Notes: generated by a model not told the origin, from the letters alone. Positions 36,410 through 46,748 are shown, counted from the first letter of the stretch. The stretch is DNA of 64,000 bases from Vibrio rumoiensis (GCF_002218045.2 NZ_AP018685.1:1302001-1366000), one strand, 5' to 3'. Numbers and translations are program-made.

Positions 36410-36424
36410 GTTATTACCTCTGAT

Positions 36425-36448
36425 AAGCCCCTCTATATTAAGGGGCTT
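36425..36448 (-). other. Stem-loop in the sdaC-sdaA intergenic region
   Basis: AAGCCCCT / AGGGGCTT around an 8-base loop, ending 15 bp before the sdaA start. On the minus strand no T-run follows, so it would modulate readthrough, mRNA ends or sdaA translation instead of fully terminating. Confidence 0.5.
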
Positions 36449-36573
36449 TGATTTTTTATTTATTAAGCTAACGGTCTAAGCTGCTTATTATTTTTTCAAC
36501 AGCGTATGTTCTGTATTTTTTGTACTGATTAGCTAAATTATAGTCGACTTCTCTATAACGATAGCGTCATATA

Positions 36574-37833
36574 TCAAAAGGAGCCGTAGATTACAGAAGT
36601 AATCGCTGCAACACCACAAATAGCTGTAAAGATTTGTGCGAAAGTTGAGGTTTTAAACTTCGCCATAGCAGGGACTTTACGCATTGCATAAATTGGCATA
36701 ATAAACAGGATTGCCGCAATCATTGGGGCGCCCATTGATTCAATCATACCTAAGATGCTTGGGTTAATGATCGAAATGACCCATGTAGTCAACACAATGA
36801 AGAGTAATGAAACTTTGTTAGCCTTTGTTTCAGTCAATTTAGAGCGTGATTTAACTAAGCCAACTAAACCTTCGTGAGCCCCTAAGAAATGACCAAAGTA
36901 GCTTGAAGTGATCGCAGCAAATGCCACGATAGGGCCCAGGTAAGAAATCATTGGTGAAGAATGGATATTGGCTAAGTAAGATAATACGCTGATGTTTTGC
37001 GCTTGGGCTTCACCTAATTGCTCAGGTGTTAGAGATAAAACCACAGAAAATACAAAGAACATCACAAATGCCATCAACATGGTTGCTGCGCCACCGGTGA
37101 TCATATCGGTTTTTTTCATTGCGTCATTGCCATAAACACGACGTTGTTCTTTAGTAAACTGGCTGATAATCGGGCTGTGATTAAAAGAGAACACAATTAT
37201 AGGAATGGCTAACCAAATGATTTTTGGCATTTCTGCCCAGTTTGGTGTTACTTCCGTCATGCTGGTGTTCCATTCCGGAATTAAGAAGATAGAGAGAGCA
37301 AGCAGGATGAAAACCAAAGGGTAAACCATCAAGGAGGTCACTTTTAGCATTAACTCTTTTCCAAAGAGAACACCGCAAGTCATCAAGGTAATTAAGGCGC
37401 CGGATAATAACCAACGTGGAATCGATTCAAAACCCAATTGATTGACTAAGAATGAATCAACTGTATTGGTTATGCCAACACCATAGATTAGAACAATAGG
37501 GTAAATAGCAAAGAAGTAAGCGAAAGTAATGATGGTGGCACCGGTTTTACCAAAATGTTCTTCAACCGTATCGGTAATATCCGCATCGGGATTTTTCGCA
37601 GAGAGTACGAAACGCGCTAAACCTTTATGCGCTAGCCAAATCATCGGCATGGCGATTACCGCTAGAATTACCAGTGGCCAAAAACCACCCGCTCCAGCTT
37701 TAATCGGTAGAAATAACACGCCAGCACCAACGGCGGTGCCAAATAAAGATAGTACCCAAGAAAAATCTTGGTAGGTCCATTTACTCGAGGTTGAAATGTC
37801 CTCAGCTACAGCATTAATGGTTTTAGTATTCAT
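36574..37833 (-). CDS. sdaC: Serine transporter (HAAAP family)
   Basis: 419 aa with 11 membrane segments. Inner-membrane proton-coupled serine importer. Family features are VLSLFGTAVGAGVLFLPI near the start, FSFNHSPIISQF in the middle and SYFGHFLGAHEGL. It is the upstream partner of sdaA on the same strand. The upstream region (37834-38110) holds its promoter; no operator is clear. Confidence 0.94.
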   Translation of the reverse strand: MNTKTINAVAEDISTSSKWTYQDFSWVLSLFGTAVGAGVLFLPIKAGAGGFWPLVILAVIAMPMIWLAHKGLARFVLSAKNPDADITDTVEEHFGKTGATIITFAYFFAIYPIVLIYGVGITNTVDSFLVNQLGFESIPRWLLSGALITLMTCGVLFGKELMLKVTSLMVYPLVFILLALSIFLIPEWNTSMTEVTPNWAEMPKIIWLAIPIIVFSFNHSPIISQFTKEQRRVYGNDAMKKTDMITGGAATMLMAFVMFFVFSVVLSLTPEQLGEAQAQNISVLSYLANIHSSPMISYLGPIVAFAAITSSYFGHFLGAHEGLVGLVKSRSKLTETKANKVSLLFIVLTTWVISIINPSILGMIESMGAPMIAAILFIMPIYAMRKVPAMAKFKTSTFAQIFTAICGVAAITSVIYGSF

Positions 37834-38110
37834 TGTTAATTCTCTTAAAATTTTGGGAACAGGAAGAATTGCCGAGGATTATGCTGATCTTGAGCGATAA
37901 ATATAGGATCAATATCACTTTATGTGCCGAATAAATTACAAGTGTTTCATAACATGCGCTGAGTCACGAAAAAATAGCGCTTCGGATTAGAAAAAGTAAT
38001 TTGGTTTTTATGAAAAAGTAATCTGAAAAGGCAGTTTGCTTGAAGAGTGCACAAATGAAAAAGAAATGAATGTTAACGAATGACTTTAATCAGTGAATAA
38101 TTGTACGTCG

Positions 38111-38761
38111 TTAGGGTGAAATATGCGCTAAATAATCTCTCGAGTTTGTAATGTGTGAAGGCATCATATTTTTAATATCTAATTGAGATTGTAAAGCTTG
38201 AATGATTTGAGCGGTGACTCCCCATATAAAATGCCTTTGGTAATTGATGGCAAAGATACGATGCGCCGTCCCTTTTATTTGCATTTTTTTACTATAAAGG
38301 TTGTCGGGATTAAATAAGTAATTCGCTGGAACCTCAAAGATATAATCGACTTCATTTTTATCGATAAGGCTTTGATAACCATCTTCAACAAAGGCGACGA
38401 ACGGGGTGACATTAAAGCGGCTAATCGTTATCAACGCAGGTAACTGACCAATAATGCTGACTTGGCTTGGGTGTAAGCCAATTTCTTCATGGGCTTCTCT
38501 TAAGGCCGTATCGGCGAGGGAATGATCAAAAAACTCGTATTTACCGCCGGGGAAGCTGATTTGTCCTGGGTGGCTTTTTAGATGTGAAGCGCGTTTAGTG
38601 AATATTACCGATAAGCCTTGAGGGCGATCAACACAAGGAATGAGCACGGCCGCTTTTCTTAATTGAGAAGCATCTAAATGCGCCACTCGAAGGAGGCTTT
38701 CAGGTTGATAATTAGCAGGAATGTTTAGTGAAAATTGGCGTAATAATTCTTCTTTTTTCAT
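38111..38761 (-). CDS. nudL: NUDIX hydrolase, CoA pyrophosphatase-like (NudL)
   Basis: 216 aa from the ATG at 38761 (AAGGA 6 bases upstream; another ATG at 38767). The Nudix box is FPGGKYEFFDHSLADTALR followed by EAHEEIGL, preceded by the NudL-type segment LKSHPGQISFPGG that marks CoA diphosphatases. Expected to split CoA or its derivatives into phosphopantetheine and 3',5'-ADP. It lies 20 bp after pabB on the same strand, the same pairing as in E. coli. Confidence 0.88.
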   Translation of the reverse strand: MKKEELLRQFSLNIPANYQPESLLRVAHLDASQLRKAAVLIPCVDRPQGLSVIFTKRASHLKSHPGQISFPGGKYEFFDHSLADTALREAHEEIGLHPSQVSIIGQLPALITISRFNVTPFVAFVEDGYQSLIDKNEVDYIFEVPANYLFNPDNLYSKKMQIKGTAHRIFAINYQRHFIWGVTAQIIQALQSQLDIKNMMPSHITNSRDYLAHISP

Positions 38762-38781
38762 AAGCATTCCTTTTATCTTAT

Positions 38782-40200
38782 TTATAGGTTAGATAACGTA
38801 GGCAAAATTCGGCTGACTTTATCGAGCGTTTCTTGATATTCCGATTCCGCTTCGCTATCGGCGACGATTCCACCACCAGCCCAAGCATAAAGTTGCTGCC
38901 GATACGCCACTAAAGTTCTAATTGTGATATTGGTATCCATGCGACCGCAGCGGCTGATATATCCAATACTTCCACAATAGGTATTACGGCGGTGAGGCTC
39001 TAATTCTTCAATAATTTCCATCGCGCGAATTTTGGGCGCACCAGTAATCGAGCCGCCAGGAAAACAGGCGCGAAGCAAATCGCTAGCACATTGATCTTTA
39101 TCGAGTATAGCACGGATTGTACTCACTAAATGATGCACTGCTGGGAAGCTTTCAATCGCAAATAACTCTGGTACGGTGACAGATCCGGGTTGGGCGACAC
39201 GACCAATATCATTGCGTAACAAGTCAACAATCATTAAGTTTTCTGCTTGATCTTTCTCAGCATTTTTAAGCTGTTCAGCGAATTGACAGTCTTGTTTTGC
39301 ATCGTTTGAACGTGGGCGAGTGCCTTTAATTGGCTTGGTTTCAATCACATTTTGGTTTAATTCTAGAAAGCGTTCTGGAGAAATACTGATTAATGTTGTT
39401 TCATCGGTACGAATAAATGCAGAAAAAGGCGCATGATTGGACTCTTCAAGTGCTTGATAAGCCAGCCATTCAGACCCTTGATATTGAGCATTGAATCGCT
39501 GAGCAAGATTGATTTGATAGCAATCGCCTGAACGTAGGTATTCTTGAATGGTGTTGAATTTTTCAATATACGACGCTTTGGTCATATTTGACTGCCAGTC
39601 AGAGGTTAAAGTAAATGCTTTGCTAGGCTGGCTGTGTTGTGACTCTAACCAAGCCTGATGTTGCTCGATATTCTGCCCAACGAAATAGGCTTGTTTTAAT
39701 TGATGATCGACGATCAAGGCCCATTCATATAAACCAATGGCCATATCTGCGGTTGGAATGTCGTGTTCAGCCAAAGCGGGCATCTTCTCGACCCGACGAC
39801 CGAGATCATAACCAAAGTAACCTAAAGCACCACCTATGAAAGGTACGTCATCAATGCTTGGGTGTTCTGGTAGTAATGTTTGTTGGTAATGGGATAGTAA
39901 AGTAAACGGATCCTCTTTTGAGTGTTCCTCTTGCCATTCATCATTGTTTTTTTGATGGATTTGAGTGGCATCACCATAAGTGAGTAACTTGGCCGTTGGA
40001 TTCGCCACTAAAATATCGTAGCGATTATTAGGGTGGCCATCCGCAGCTGAGCGCAATAGCATGGCCCAAGGCAAGTGTTCGATGGTAGCAAAATAATGCT
40101 TAGCTAAAGATGCCGAATAAGAAATGTGCTTAATCTTTATACGGTCTTGATGTGTGCTTGAGTTGTTTTGAGTCATATTGGGATTATTTTGCTTTTTCAT
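38782..40200 (-). CDS. pabB: Aminodeoxychorismate synthase component I
   Basis: 472 aa. Converts chorismate, with PabA-supplied ammonia, into 4-amino-4-deoxychorismate for folate. Chorismate-binding signatures are SPERFLELNQNVIETKPIKG, ADLLRNDIGRVA-like NLMIVDLLRNDIGR, CFPGGSITGAPKIRAMEII and the C-terminal AGGGIVADSEAESEYQET. PIKGTRPR contains the catalytic Lys typical of PabB (PIKGT). The start is not certain: an in-frame ATG also lies at 40176. Upstream partner of nudL. Confidence 0.95.
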   Translation of the reverse strand: MKKQNNPNMTQNNSSTHQDRIKIKHISYSASLAKHYFATIEHLPWAMLLRSAADGHPNNRYDILVANPTAKLLTYGDATQIHQKNNDEWQEEHSKEDPFTLLSHYQQTLLPEHPSIDDVPFIGGALGYFGYDLGRRVEKMPALAEHDIPTADMAIGLYEWALIVDHQLKQAYFVGQNIEQHQAWLESQHSQPSKAFTLTSDWQSNMTKASYIEKFNTIQEYLRSGDCYQINLAQRFNAQYQGSEWLAYQALEESNHAPFSAFIRTDETTLISISPERFLELNQNVIETKPIKGTRPRSNDAKQDCQFAEQLKNAEKDQAENLMIVDLLRNDIGRVAQPGSVTVPELFAIESFPAVHHLVSTIRAILDKDQCASDLLRACFPGGSITGAPKIRAMEIIEELEPHRRNTYCGSIGYISRCGRMDTNITIRTLVAYRQQLYAWAGGGIVADSEAESEYQETLDKVSRILPTLSNL

Positions 40201-40426
40201 TCTATAAAGTGTGACAAAGGTTCAATCGTTACGTGGCATCGAATGCTGAGCGAGAGTATCATAATTCCAGATTAAGCAATGTATGTGAATCGGTAATTGA
40301 TTGGTTTAGTTAAAATCCCGCCCAAACAAGGATTGGTTGGTTATCAGAGTGACGCTGTCACTATTGTAGCTATCCACTATCGCCAGTCTTTATCCAATTA
40401 TAATAATGTAATGTGTAGAGGCATGT

Positions 40427-41944
40427 ATGACCGTCATTCGTAAGCAAGATGTGATCAGCAGTGTGGCTGACGCTCTCCAATATATTTCGTACTACCATCC
40501 AATGGATTTTATTCAAGCGCTTGAAAAAGCGTATCACAAGGAAGAGAGCCAAGCTGCGAAAGATGCGATTGCTCAAATCTTAATAAACTCACGTATGGCT
40601 GCAGAAGGGCATCGTCCGATTTGTCAGGATACGGGTATTGTGACTTGTTTCGTTAATATTGGTATGGACGTTCGTTGGGATGAAACCGATATGACGGTTC
40701 AGCAAATGGTAGATGAAGGCATTCGTCAAGCCTACACCAATCCCGATAATCCATTGCGTGCATCGGTACTTTCTGATCCTGCTGGCAAGCGTATTAACAC
40801 CAAAGATAACACGCCGGGTGTGGTACATATCAACATGGTACCGGGTAATAAAGTTGAGATTCAAATCGCGGCAAAAGGCGGCGGTTCTGAAAACAAAACT
40901 AAAATGGTGATGTTAAACCCATCCGATGATATCGCGGAATGGGTAGAGAAAACGTTACCGGCGATGGGAGCGGGTTGGTGTCCACCGGGTATGCTTGGCA
41001 TAGGCATTGGCGGTACGGCTGAGAAAGCAGCGGTATTGGCAAAAGAATCCTTGATGGAACATATCGATATTCATGAATTGATCGAACGTGGCCCACAAAA
41101 CGCGGAAGAAGAATTACGTTTAGATATCTTTAACCGAGTTAATAAACTGGGTATTGGTGCACAAGGTCTTGGCGGTTTAACGACGGTCGTCGATGTGAAA
41201 ATTAAAACGGCGCCAACTCACGCAGCGTCTAAACCTGTGTGTTTAATTCCAAACTGTGCAGCGACACGTCACGTACATTTCACTCTTGATGGTTCTGGTC
41301 CTGCAGAATTAACGCCACCAAAACTAGAAGATTGGCCTCAAATTACTTGGGAAGCGGGTGAAAATACCCGTCGAGTGAATCTCGATACCATTACTAAAGA
41401 AGATGTTCTTCAGTGGCGTACCGGTGAAACAGTATTGCTATCGGGTAAGATCCTAACCGGTCGTGATGCGGCGCATAAACGTATTCAAGGTATGCTACAA
41501 AGTGGCGAAGGTTTACCTGAAGGTGTCGATCTTAAAAACAAATTCATTTACTACGTAGGTCCAGTTGATGCCGTGGGAGATGAAGTCGTTGGCCCAGCAG
41601 GCCCGACAACGTCAACGCGCATGGATAAGTTTACCGATATGATGCTTGAAGAAACCGGCATTATGGGCATGATCGGTAAAGCGGAACGTGGCGCAGACAC
41701 TGTCGAATCGATCAAAAAGCATCAATCAGTCTACCTAATGGCGGTTGGTGGTGCGGCTTACTTGGTGGCGAAAGCGATTAAGAAAGCTCGTGTAGTAGCC
41801 TTTGAAGATCTTGGTATGGAAGCGATTTACGAGTTTGAAGTGGAAGATATGCCAGTGACAGTCGCAGTCGACTCAACCGGCGCTAATGCTCACCAAATCG
41901 GTCCTGATACTTGGAAGGTCAAAATCGCTGAGATGGAAAAATAA
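40427..41944 (+). CDS. fumA: Fumarate hydratase, class I (iron-sulphur)
   Basis: 505 aa. Interconverts fumarate and malate in the TCA cycle with an oxygen-sensitive [4Fe-4S] cluster. Likely cluster cysteines are Cys66 (RPICQDTG), Cys185 (GAGWCPPG) and Cys277 (IPNCAATRH), with spacing close to that of E. coli FumA. The C-terminal beta-domain (VGPAGPTTSTRMDKFTDMML) is present. It is divergent from pabB across 226 bp and monocistronic. Confidence 0.95.
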   Translation: MTVIRKQDVISSVADALQYISYYHPMDFIQALEKAYHKEESQAAKDAIAQILINSRMAAEGHRPICQDTGIVTCFVNIGMDVRWDETDMTVQQMVDEGIRQAYTNPDNPLRASVLSDPAGKRINTKDNTPGVVHINMVPGNKVEIQIAAKGGGSENKTKMVMLNPSDDIAEWVEKTLPAMGAGWCPPGMLGIGIGGTAEKAAVLAKESLMEHIDIHELIERGPQNAEEELRLDIFNRVNKLGIGAQGLGGLTTVVDVKIKTAPTHAASKPVCLIPNCAATRHVHFTLDGSGPAELTPPKLEDWPQITWEAGENTRRVNLDTITKEDVLQWRTGETVLLSGKILTGRDAAHKRIQGMLQSGEGLPEGVDLKNKFIYYVGPVDAVGDEVVGPAGPTTSTRMDKFTDMMLEETGIMGMIGKAERGADTVESIKKHQSVYLMAVGGAAYLVAKAIKKARVVAFEDLGMEAIYEFEVEDMPVTVAVDSTGANAHQIGPDTWKVKIAEMEK

Positions 41945-42097
41945 CGCCTAGGTAACGAGTTGCGTGGTGCGAGCGCGCTACGCTTCGAGTTATTAGGTTA
42001 TTTCAACCTATCAGTAAAATTTTCCTGACTAATGGCTGTAAATTGATTATAGTTTTATAAAGTAAAAATATAACAGGCTGAATATTTAGGAGATTTT

Positions 42098-42292
42098 ATG
42101 CCACGTTTTGTACAGATTTTGCAGATTTTGATTGCTGTCATCGTTGGTGGTTATGTTGGCATCCAAATGATCCTTCATGGGATTGCCATTTTTGACACAA
42201 CCAATAACTGGTTTGCAGTAATGACAGTGGTACTTGGCTTATTATTGGAATTGTCTCTATTTATCATCTATAAATTGATAGAAGAAGATTAG
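42098..42292 (+). CDS. Small membrane protein of unknown function
   Basis: 64 aa with two membrane segments (about 5-27 and 37-58) and TTAGGAG before the ATG. No family recognised. It has its own terminator, which supports that it is a real gene. Confidence 0.7.
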   Translation: MPRFVQILQILIAVIVGGYVGIQMILHGIAIFDTTNNWFAVMTVVLGLLLELSLFIIYKLIEED

Positions 42293-42323
42293 TTTATTCC
42301 AGCTAAAATTTGATATTCATGAC

Positions 42324-42360
42324 AAAGGCCCGTATTGATAAAATACGGGCCTTTTATTTT
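42324..42360 (+). terminator. Rho-independent terminator of the small membrane protein gene
   Basis: AAAGGCCCGTATT / AATACGGGCCTTT with a 5-base loop and TTTATTTT. Confidence 0.92.
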
Positions 42361-42461
42361 AGTTACGATTTATCCAAGCCGCTGAAGATATTGATTTTAT
42401 AGAAATATGATATGCTTGAAGCTGCTGAGTTGTCGTTATGCTTTGAGCTTTGGAGTGGTAA

Positions 42462-43871
42462 ATGAAAATCAAACAAGAAGTGAATGATTTAGTGAAACGT
42501 AGTTTAGATCGGCACTTGCGTCTCGCGGTGACTGGGTTGTCACGTGCGGGCAAAACCGCATTTATCACTTCACTGGTTAATCAGCTTTTAAATAGCTCAA
42601 CCCAAGATAACTTACCGCTATTTGAACCGAGCCGAAATAAGCAATTGCTTGGTGCGAAGCGTATTCCGCAAACCAATTTAATGGTGCCAAGATTTGATTA
42701 CGATCTTGCTATCGAGCAACTGCATTCGACACCACCACAGTGGCCAGTGCCGACTCGTGATGTGAGCGAAATTCGTTTAGCGATTCGTTTTAAGCCTAAA
42801 AAGGGCGCGCGACGTTTACTCAAAAGCACTTCAACCTTGTATCTTGATATCGTGGACTATCCGGGAGAATGGCTACTCGATCTGCCATTACTGGATATGA
42901 GCTTTGAGCAATGGTCACAAAGCCAGCTTGAGTTATTAAGAGGTGAAAAAGCGGGGAGTGAACTACGTTCAAAACTGGCTAAAGAATGGTTATTGAAGTT
43001 GAATCATTTCGATAGCCTTACCGTTGCCAATGAAAATCGTGTGGCTGAACTGGCAAGATCTTATACTGATTACCTACATGCTTGTAAGGATGCTGGTCTG
43101 CATTGGGTACAGCCAGGTCGTTTTGTATTACCCGGAGAACTTGTCGGCGCGCCAGTATTGCAATTTTTCCCTGTTGAACTCGAAATGGATGAACAGGGTA
43201 AGCCGTTCAAAGAAATTAAACGAAATTCAGCTTATGCGATGCTGCGATCTCGTTTTAATGAGTATAAAAAGAAAATCGTGAAAAGCTTCTACCAAGAGCA
43301 CTTTGCTTCGTTTGATCGACAAATTGTGCTGGTGGATTGTTTGCAACCACTCAACTCTGGTTATGATTCTTTTATGGACATGAGTGGAGCAATCAGCCAA
43401 TTGATGCAGAGCTTTAAATATGGTCGTAACTCGATATTAAAACGCTTATTCTCGGCCAAAATAGATAAAGTGATGTTTGCCGCGACCAAAGCCGATCACG
43501 TGACACCAGATCAGCACGTCAATATGGTCTCTTTACTTCAACAGTTGGTGCATGAAGCATGGCAACATGTGTCTTATGAAGGCATCGATATGGAATGTGT
43601 CAGCCTTGCTTCAATTCAAGCCACGATGCCCGGTTATGCATCGACTGGCGATACGACATTACAAGCAATAAAAGGCACCACTTTGGAAGAAGAAACACTG
43701 ACCTTATTTCCTGGTGAGGTACCGCCAAAGCTGCCGCAGAAAGATTACTGGCAGGGTAATGGTTTCGAGTTCTATGAATTTAGACCATTAAAAATACCTC
43801 ATGACCAAGCATTACCGCATATTCGAATGGATAAGGTTTTGCAGTTTTTGTTAGGGGATAAATTACGATGA
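42462..43871 (+). CDS. ycjX: YcjX-family P-loop protein (DUF463)
   Basis: 469 aa. The P-loop is GLSRAGKT at 25-32, and YLDIVDYPGEWLLDLPLL is a Walker-B/G3-like segment conserved in YcjX, which binds GTP/ATP-type nucleotides and is stress-associated. FAATKADHVTPDQH resembles a G4-type region. It overlaps ycjF by 4 bp (ATGA) and lies upstream of tyrR, the same neighbourhood as in E. coli (ycjXF-tyrR). Confidence 0.93.
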   Translation: MKIKQEVNDLVKRSLDRHLRLAVTGLSRAGKTAFITSLVNQLLNSSTQDNLPLFEPSRNKQLLGAKRIPQTNLMVPRFDYDLAIEQLHSTPPQWPVPTRDVSEIRLAIRFKPKKGARRLLKSTSTLYLDIVDYPGEWLLDLPLLDMSFEQWSQSQLELLRGEKAGSELRSKLAKEWLLKLNHFDSLTVANENRVAELARSYTDYLHACKDAGLHWVQPGRFVLPGELVGAPVLQFFPVELEMDEQGKPFKEIKRNSAYAMLRSRFNEYKKKIVKSFYQEHFASFDRQIVLVDCLQPLNSGYDSFMDMSGAISQLMQSFKYGRNSILKRLFSAKIDKVMFAATKADHVTPDQHVNMVSLLQQLVHEAWQHVSYEGIDMECVSLASIQATMPGYASTGDTTLQAIKGTTLEEETLTLFPGEVPPKLPQKDYWQGNGFEFYEFRPLKIPHDQALPHIRMDKVLQFLLGDKLR

Positions 43872-44944
43872 GTGATTATAAAAATAAAATTATCTTCAAC
43901 AGCGATAAAGTATCCGATGCTCAACAAGAGACATTAGACGCATTAAATTCTGACCCTGGCTATCAAAAAATGGGTACAAAAGTGCAATTTGATGAAGCAA
44001 CTGAGTTTGTTCCTATGTCGCAAGCGCAATTAAATGTGAGTGCGGAAAATCAAATAGAAGATGAAATGATTAATATCATTCGTCCTCGCTCCAAAAAACG
44101 TTGGTTTGTTACGGGGACTGTTGTTTCCTTCGCTGGGCTAGTCGGTTGGCAAAGCGTGCATAATGTTCTGCAAGCCTACCAACAATCAGATTGGCTAACG
44201 CTTGGTTGGACCGGCTTTATTGCGGCATTAGCATCACTGGGTATTGGCGCTACGGTTAAAGAACTGTGGAAATTAAGAAGACTGCGTAAGCAATTGAGCA
44301 GCCAAGAGTTGGCGATGGATTTAATTCATTCGCACAACACAGGCAATGCCAAACCGTTTTGTGAAGATCTTGCCTCTCAGGCGGGCGTAACGCTTGAGCA
44401 TGCGGGCTATGATCGCTGGGTAAAAACAGTCAATGATAACCACAACGATGCCGATGTAATTGAATTGTACGATGACATGGTGATTGCGCAGCAAGACAAG
44501 CAGGCAAAAAAAGTTGTCGCCAGCTATTCCACTGAATCGGCGGTGTTGGTGGCACTCAGTCCACTTGCGATTGCCGATATGCTATTAGTCGCTTGGCGAA
44601 ATTTCAAAATGATTGATGAGTTGGGCAAAATTTATGGGGTTGAACTAGGTTACTGGTCTCGTATTCGTCTTCTCAAGCTTGTTTTCATTAATATGGCCGC
44701 GGCTGGTGCGAGTGAACTGGCGGTTGATGTCGGTACCAACATGATGTCATTAGGCATCGCAGGTAAGATTTCCACTCGTGCCGCACAAGGGATAGGCGTA
44801 GGTCTTCTGACTGGTCGATTAGGAATTAAAGCGATGGCCTTACTTCGCCCATTGCCTTGGCGTAAAGATAAAGCCGTGCGCTTAAGCGAAATTCGTAAGC
44901 TTGTTGTTGGGCGTGTGATAGGCAAGTCAGAAGAGAAAAATTAG
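43868..44944 (+). CDS. ycjF: YcjF-family membrane protein (DUF697)
   Basis: 358 aa. The N-terminal third is soluble; two membrane segments lie around residues 78-96 and 106-124, then DUF697 with conserved SPLAIADMLLVAWRNFKMI and LGYWSRIRLLKLVF. It probably forms a membrane complex with YcjX. Coupled to ycjX by a 4-bp overlap. Confidence 0.93.
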   Translation: MSDYKNKIIFNSDKVSDAQQETLDALNSDPGYQKMGTKVQFDEATEFVPMSQAQLNVSAENQIEDEMINIIRPRSKKRWFVTGTVVSFAGLVGWQSVHNVLQAYQQSDWLTLGWTGFIAALASLGIGATVKELWKLRRLRKQLSSQELAMDLIHSHNTGNAKPFCEDLASQAGVTLEHAGYDRWVKTVNDNHNDADVIELYDDMVIAQQDKQAKKVVASYSTESAVLVALSPLAIADMLLVAWRNFKMIDELGKIYGVELGYWSRIRLLKLVFINMAAAGASELAVDVGTNMMSLGIAGKISTRAAQGIGVGLLTGRLGIKAMALLRPLPWRKDKAVRLSEIRKLVVGRVIGKSEEKN

Positions 44945-44989
44945 CGGTGGTTTGCGTAATAAGCCATCATTATCCGTTTGTATAACAAG

Positions 44990-45027
44990 TTTGTGCTCAT
45001 GATTTAACTAAAGTCTATGAGCACAAA
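44990..45027. repeat. 11-bp perfect inverted repeat upstream of tyrR
   Basis: TTTGTGCTCAT and ATGAGCACAAA are separated by 16 bases. There is no T-run. It could be a weak terminator of ycjXF or an operator near the tyrR promoter. It does not match the TyrR box (TGTAAAn6TTTACA). Confidence 0.6.
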
Positions 45028-45125
45028 CCAGTAATAAGTGTTTGTTAACTAAGTTCCTTGACGAAACTCCTCTCATACAACAAACTACTGTCAACTTTTC
45101 GTGACACCTTTTCAGGAATAGAACC

Positions 45126-46748
45126 GTGCGTTTAGAAGTCCTTTGCCAAGACCGCCTTGGTCTTACTCGTGAACTATTAGATATTCTTGTTTCTAAAAAT
45201 ATTGACTTACGTGGTATCGAGTTAAGTACTCGTGGTATTCACGTAGGCGATCCGGGGATTATCTATCTAAATTGTCCCGATGTTGAATTTGAAACTTTTA
45301 GTGGTTTGATGGCGCAAATCCGTCAAATTGACGGCGTGACGGATGTTCGTAAAATTCCATTTATGCCTAGTGAGCGCGAAAGTACCGAATTAAATGCGAT
45401 TCTAGATACGCTGCCCGATCCGGTCATTTCGATAAACCTGAAAGGGGATATTGAAATGGCTAATTTTTGTGCGCTGGCGCTGTTTAAAGTCACGGTTCAA
45501 GAAATTCAAACCTACAGCATTTTTCATTACATTCCAAAACTAAAGTCTGCGCCTTGGTTTAAAGCGTTAGCCAGTGGTGAAGTCAAGCCGAAGCAAGGGA
45601 AATTTGATGAGGGCCTATTGCGTTATCGCGATAAGATCACCATTGAAGGTCTAAACTATTTAATGGATGTGATGCCGGTAATGATCCACAGTGATTCTGG
45701 TGAAGCGATTCTGGCGAGTGCCGTGATCATGCTAAAACCCATCGTGCATTCAGAAACTAAATTAACTGCCGTACCCGATTACAACCCACTCGGTTTTGAG
45801 CATTTTGTTGGCGTATCGAATCATCATCAGCGTTTAGTATCACAAGCCAAGAAACTCGCCATGTTAGACCAACCTTTGTTGATCGAAGGGGAAACGGGAA
45901 CGGGTAAAGAAATGTTGGCTCGTGCTTGTCATAATCGCTCTCATCGCTCCAATGAACCATTCTTAGTGTTAAGCTGTGCTTCTATGCCAGATGATGCAGC
46001 AGAAACTGAACTGTTTGGTAATGCACCGGGCGCGTTTAATAACGACATTGGTCATAAAGGTATTTTTGAACAAGCGGATAAAGGCACGGTTTTTCTCGAT
46101 GAAATTGGCGAGATGAGCCCACATCTACAGATCAAACTACTGCGCTTTTTACAAGATGGTTCATTCCGCCGAGTCGGTGAAGAAAATGAAATGCACGTTG
46201 ATGTTCGAGTGATAGCATCAACCAAACAAACGTTGTCACAACTTACTCAATCGGGATCATTTCGTGAAGATTTGTACTACCGTTTGAATGTGTTGAATTT
46301 AAACATTCCGTCTTTACGCGAACGCAGTAGTGATGTATTGCCGTTAGTGGATATGTTTGTTGCCAAATATGCTCAACAGTTAGGCCTCAAGGTGCCTAGT
46401 TACGATGAACAATTGATCGAACAGCTAACGCTATATCCTTGGCCGGGTAACATTCGTCAGTTAGAAAACTCAGTGTTGCGCGCGATGACCCAGCTTGATG
46501 ACGATGTATTGAAGTTTGAGCATTTCCAATTGCCAACGTTGCAAGCAAGCCGCTCTGCCTTTGAAACACAATTGGAAAACTTTACCTTAGATGGCTCACT
46601 CGATGAGATGATGCGTAAACATGAAGCGCAGATTTTGGAGCGTTTGTACCAATCTTTCCCATCGAGCCGTAAGTTGGCAAAACGTTTGGAAGTGTCACAC
46701 ACTTCGATTGCCAATAAGCTACGTGATTATGGAATTCGTAAATCGTAA
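45126..46748 (+). CDS. tyrR: Transcriptional regulator TyrR
   Basis: 540 aa (E. coli 513), GTG start with AGGA 8 bases upstream; MRLEVLCQDRLGLTREL matches TyrR exactly at the start. The order is ACT domain 1-75, PAS about 85-200, AAA+ domain with Walker A GETGTGKE (255-262) and VFLDEIGEM, and a C-terminal HTH SSRKLAKRLEVSHTSIANKL. The sigma-54 GAFTGA loop is degenerate (PGAFNN), as expected for a sigma-70 regulator. It controls aromatic amino acid synthesis and transport. A small insertion (STRGIHVGDPG) sits in the ACT domain relative to E. coli. Confidence 0.96.
   Translation: MRLEVLCQDRLGLTRELLDILVSKNIDLRGIELSTRGIHVGDPGIIYLNCPDVEFETFSGLMAQIRQIDGVTDVRKIPFMPSERESTELNAILDTLPDPVISINLKGDIEMANFCALALFKVTVQEIQTYSIFHYIPKLKSAPWFKALASGEVKPKQGKFDEGLLRYRDKITIEGLNYLMDVMPVMIHSDSGEAILASAVIMLKPIVHSETKLTAVPDYNPLGFEHFVGVSNHHQRLVSQAKKLAMLDQPLLIEGETGTGKEMLARACHNRSHRSNEPFLVLSCASMPDDAAETELFGNAPGAFNNDIGHKGIFEQADKGTVFLDEIGEMSPHLQIKLLRFLQDGSFRRVGEENEMHVDVRVIASTKQTLSQLTQSGSFREDLYYRLNVLNLNIPSLRERSSDVLPLVDMFVAKYAQQLGLKVPSYDEQLIEQLTLYPWPGNIRQLENSVLRAMTQLDDDVLKFEHFQLPTLQASRSAFETQLENFTLDGSLDEMMRKHEAQILERLYQSFPSSRKLAKRLEVSHTSIANKLRDYGIRKS

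Noticed and set aside
40201..40426. TyrR or PurR operator between pabB and fumA
   Set aside because: No sequence close to TGTAAAn6TTTACA or the PurR palindrome is visible.
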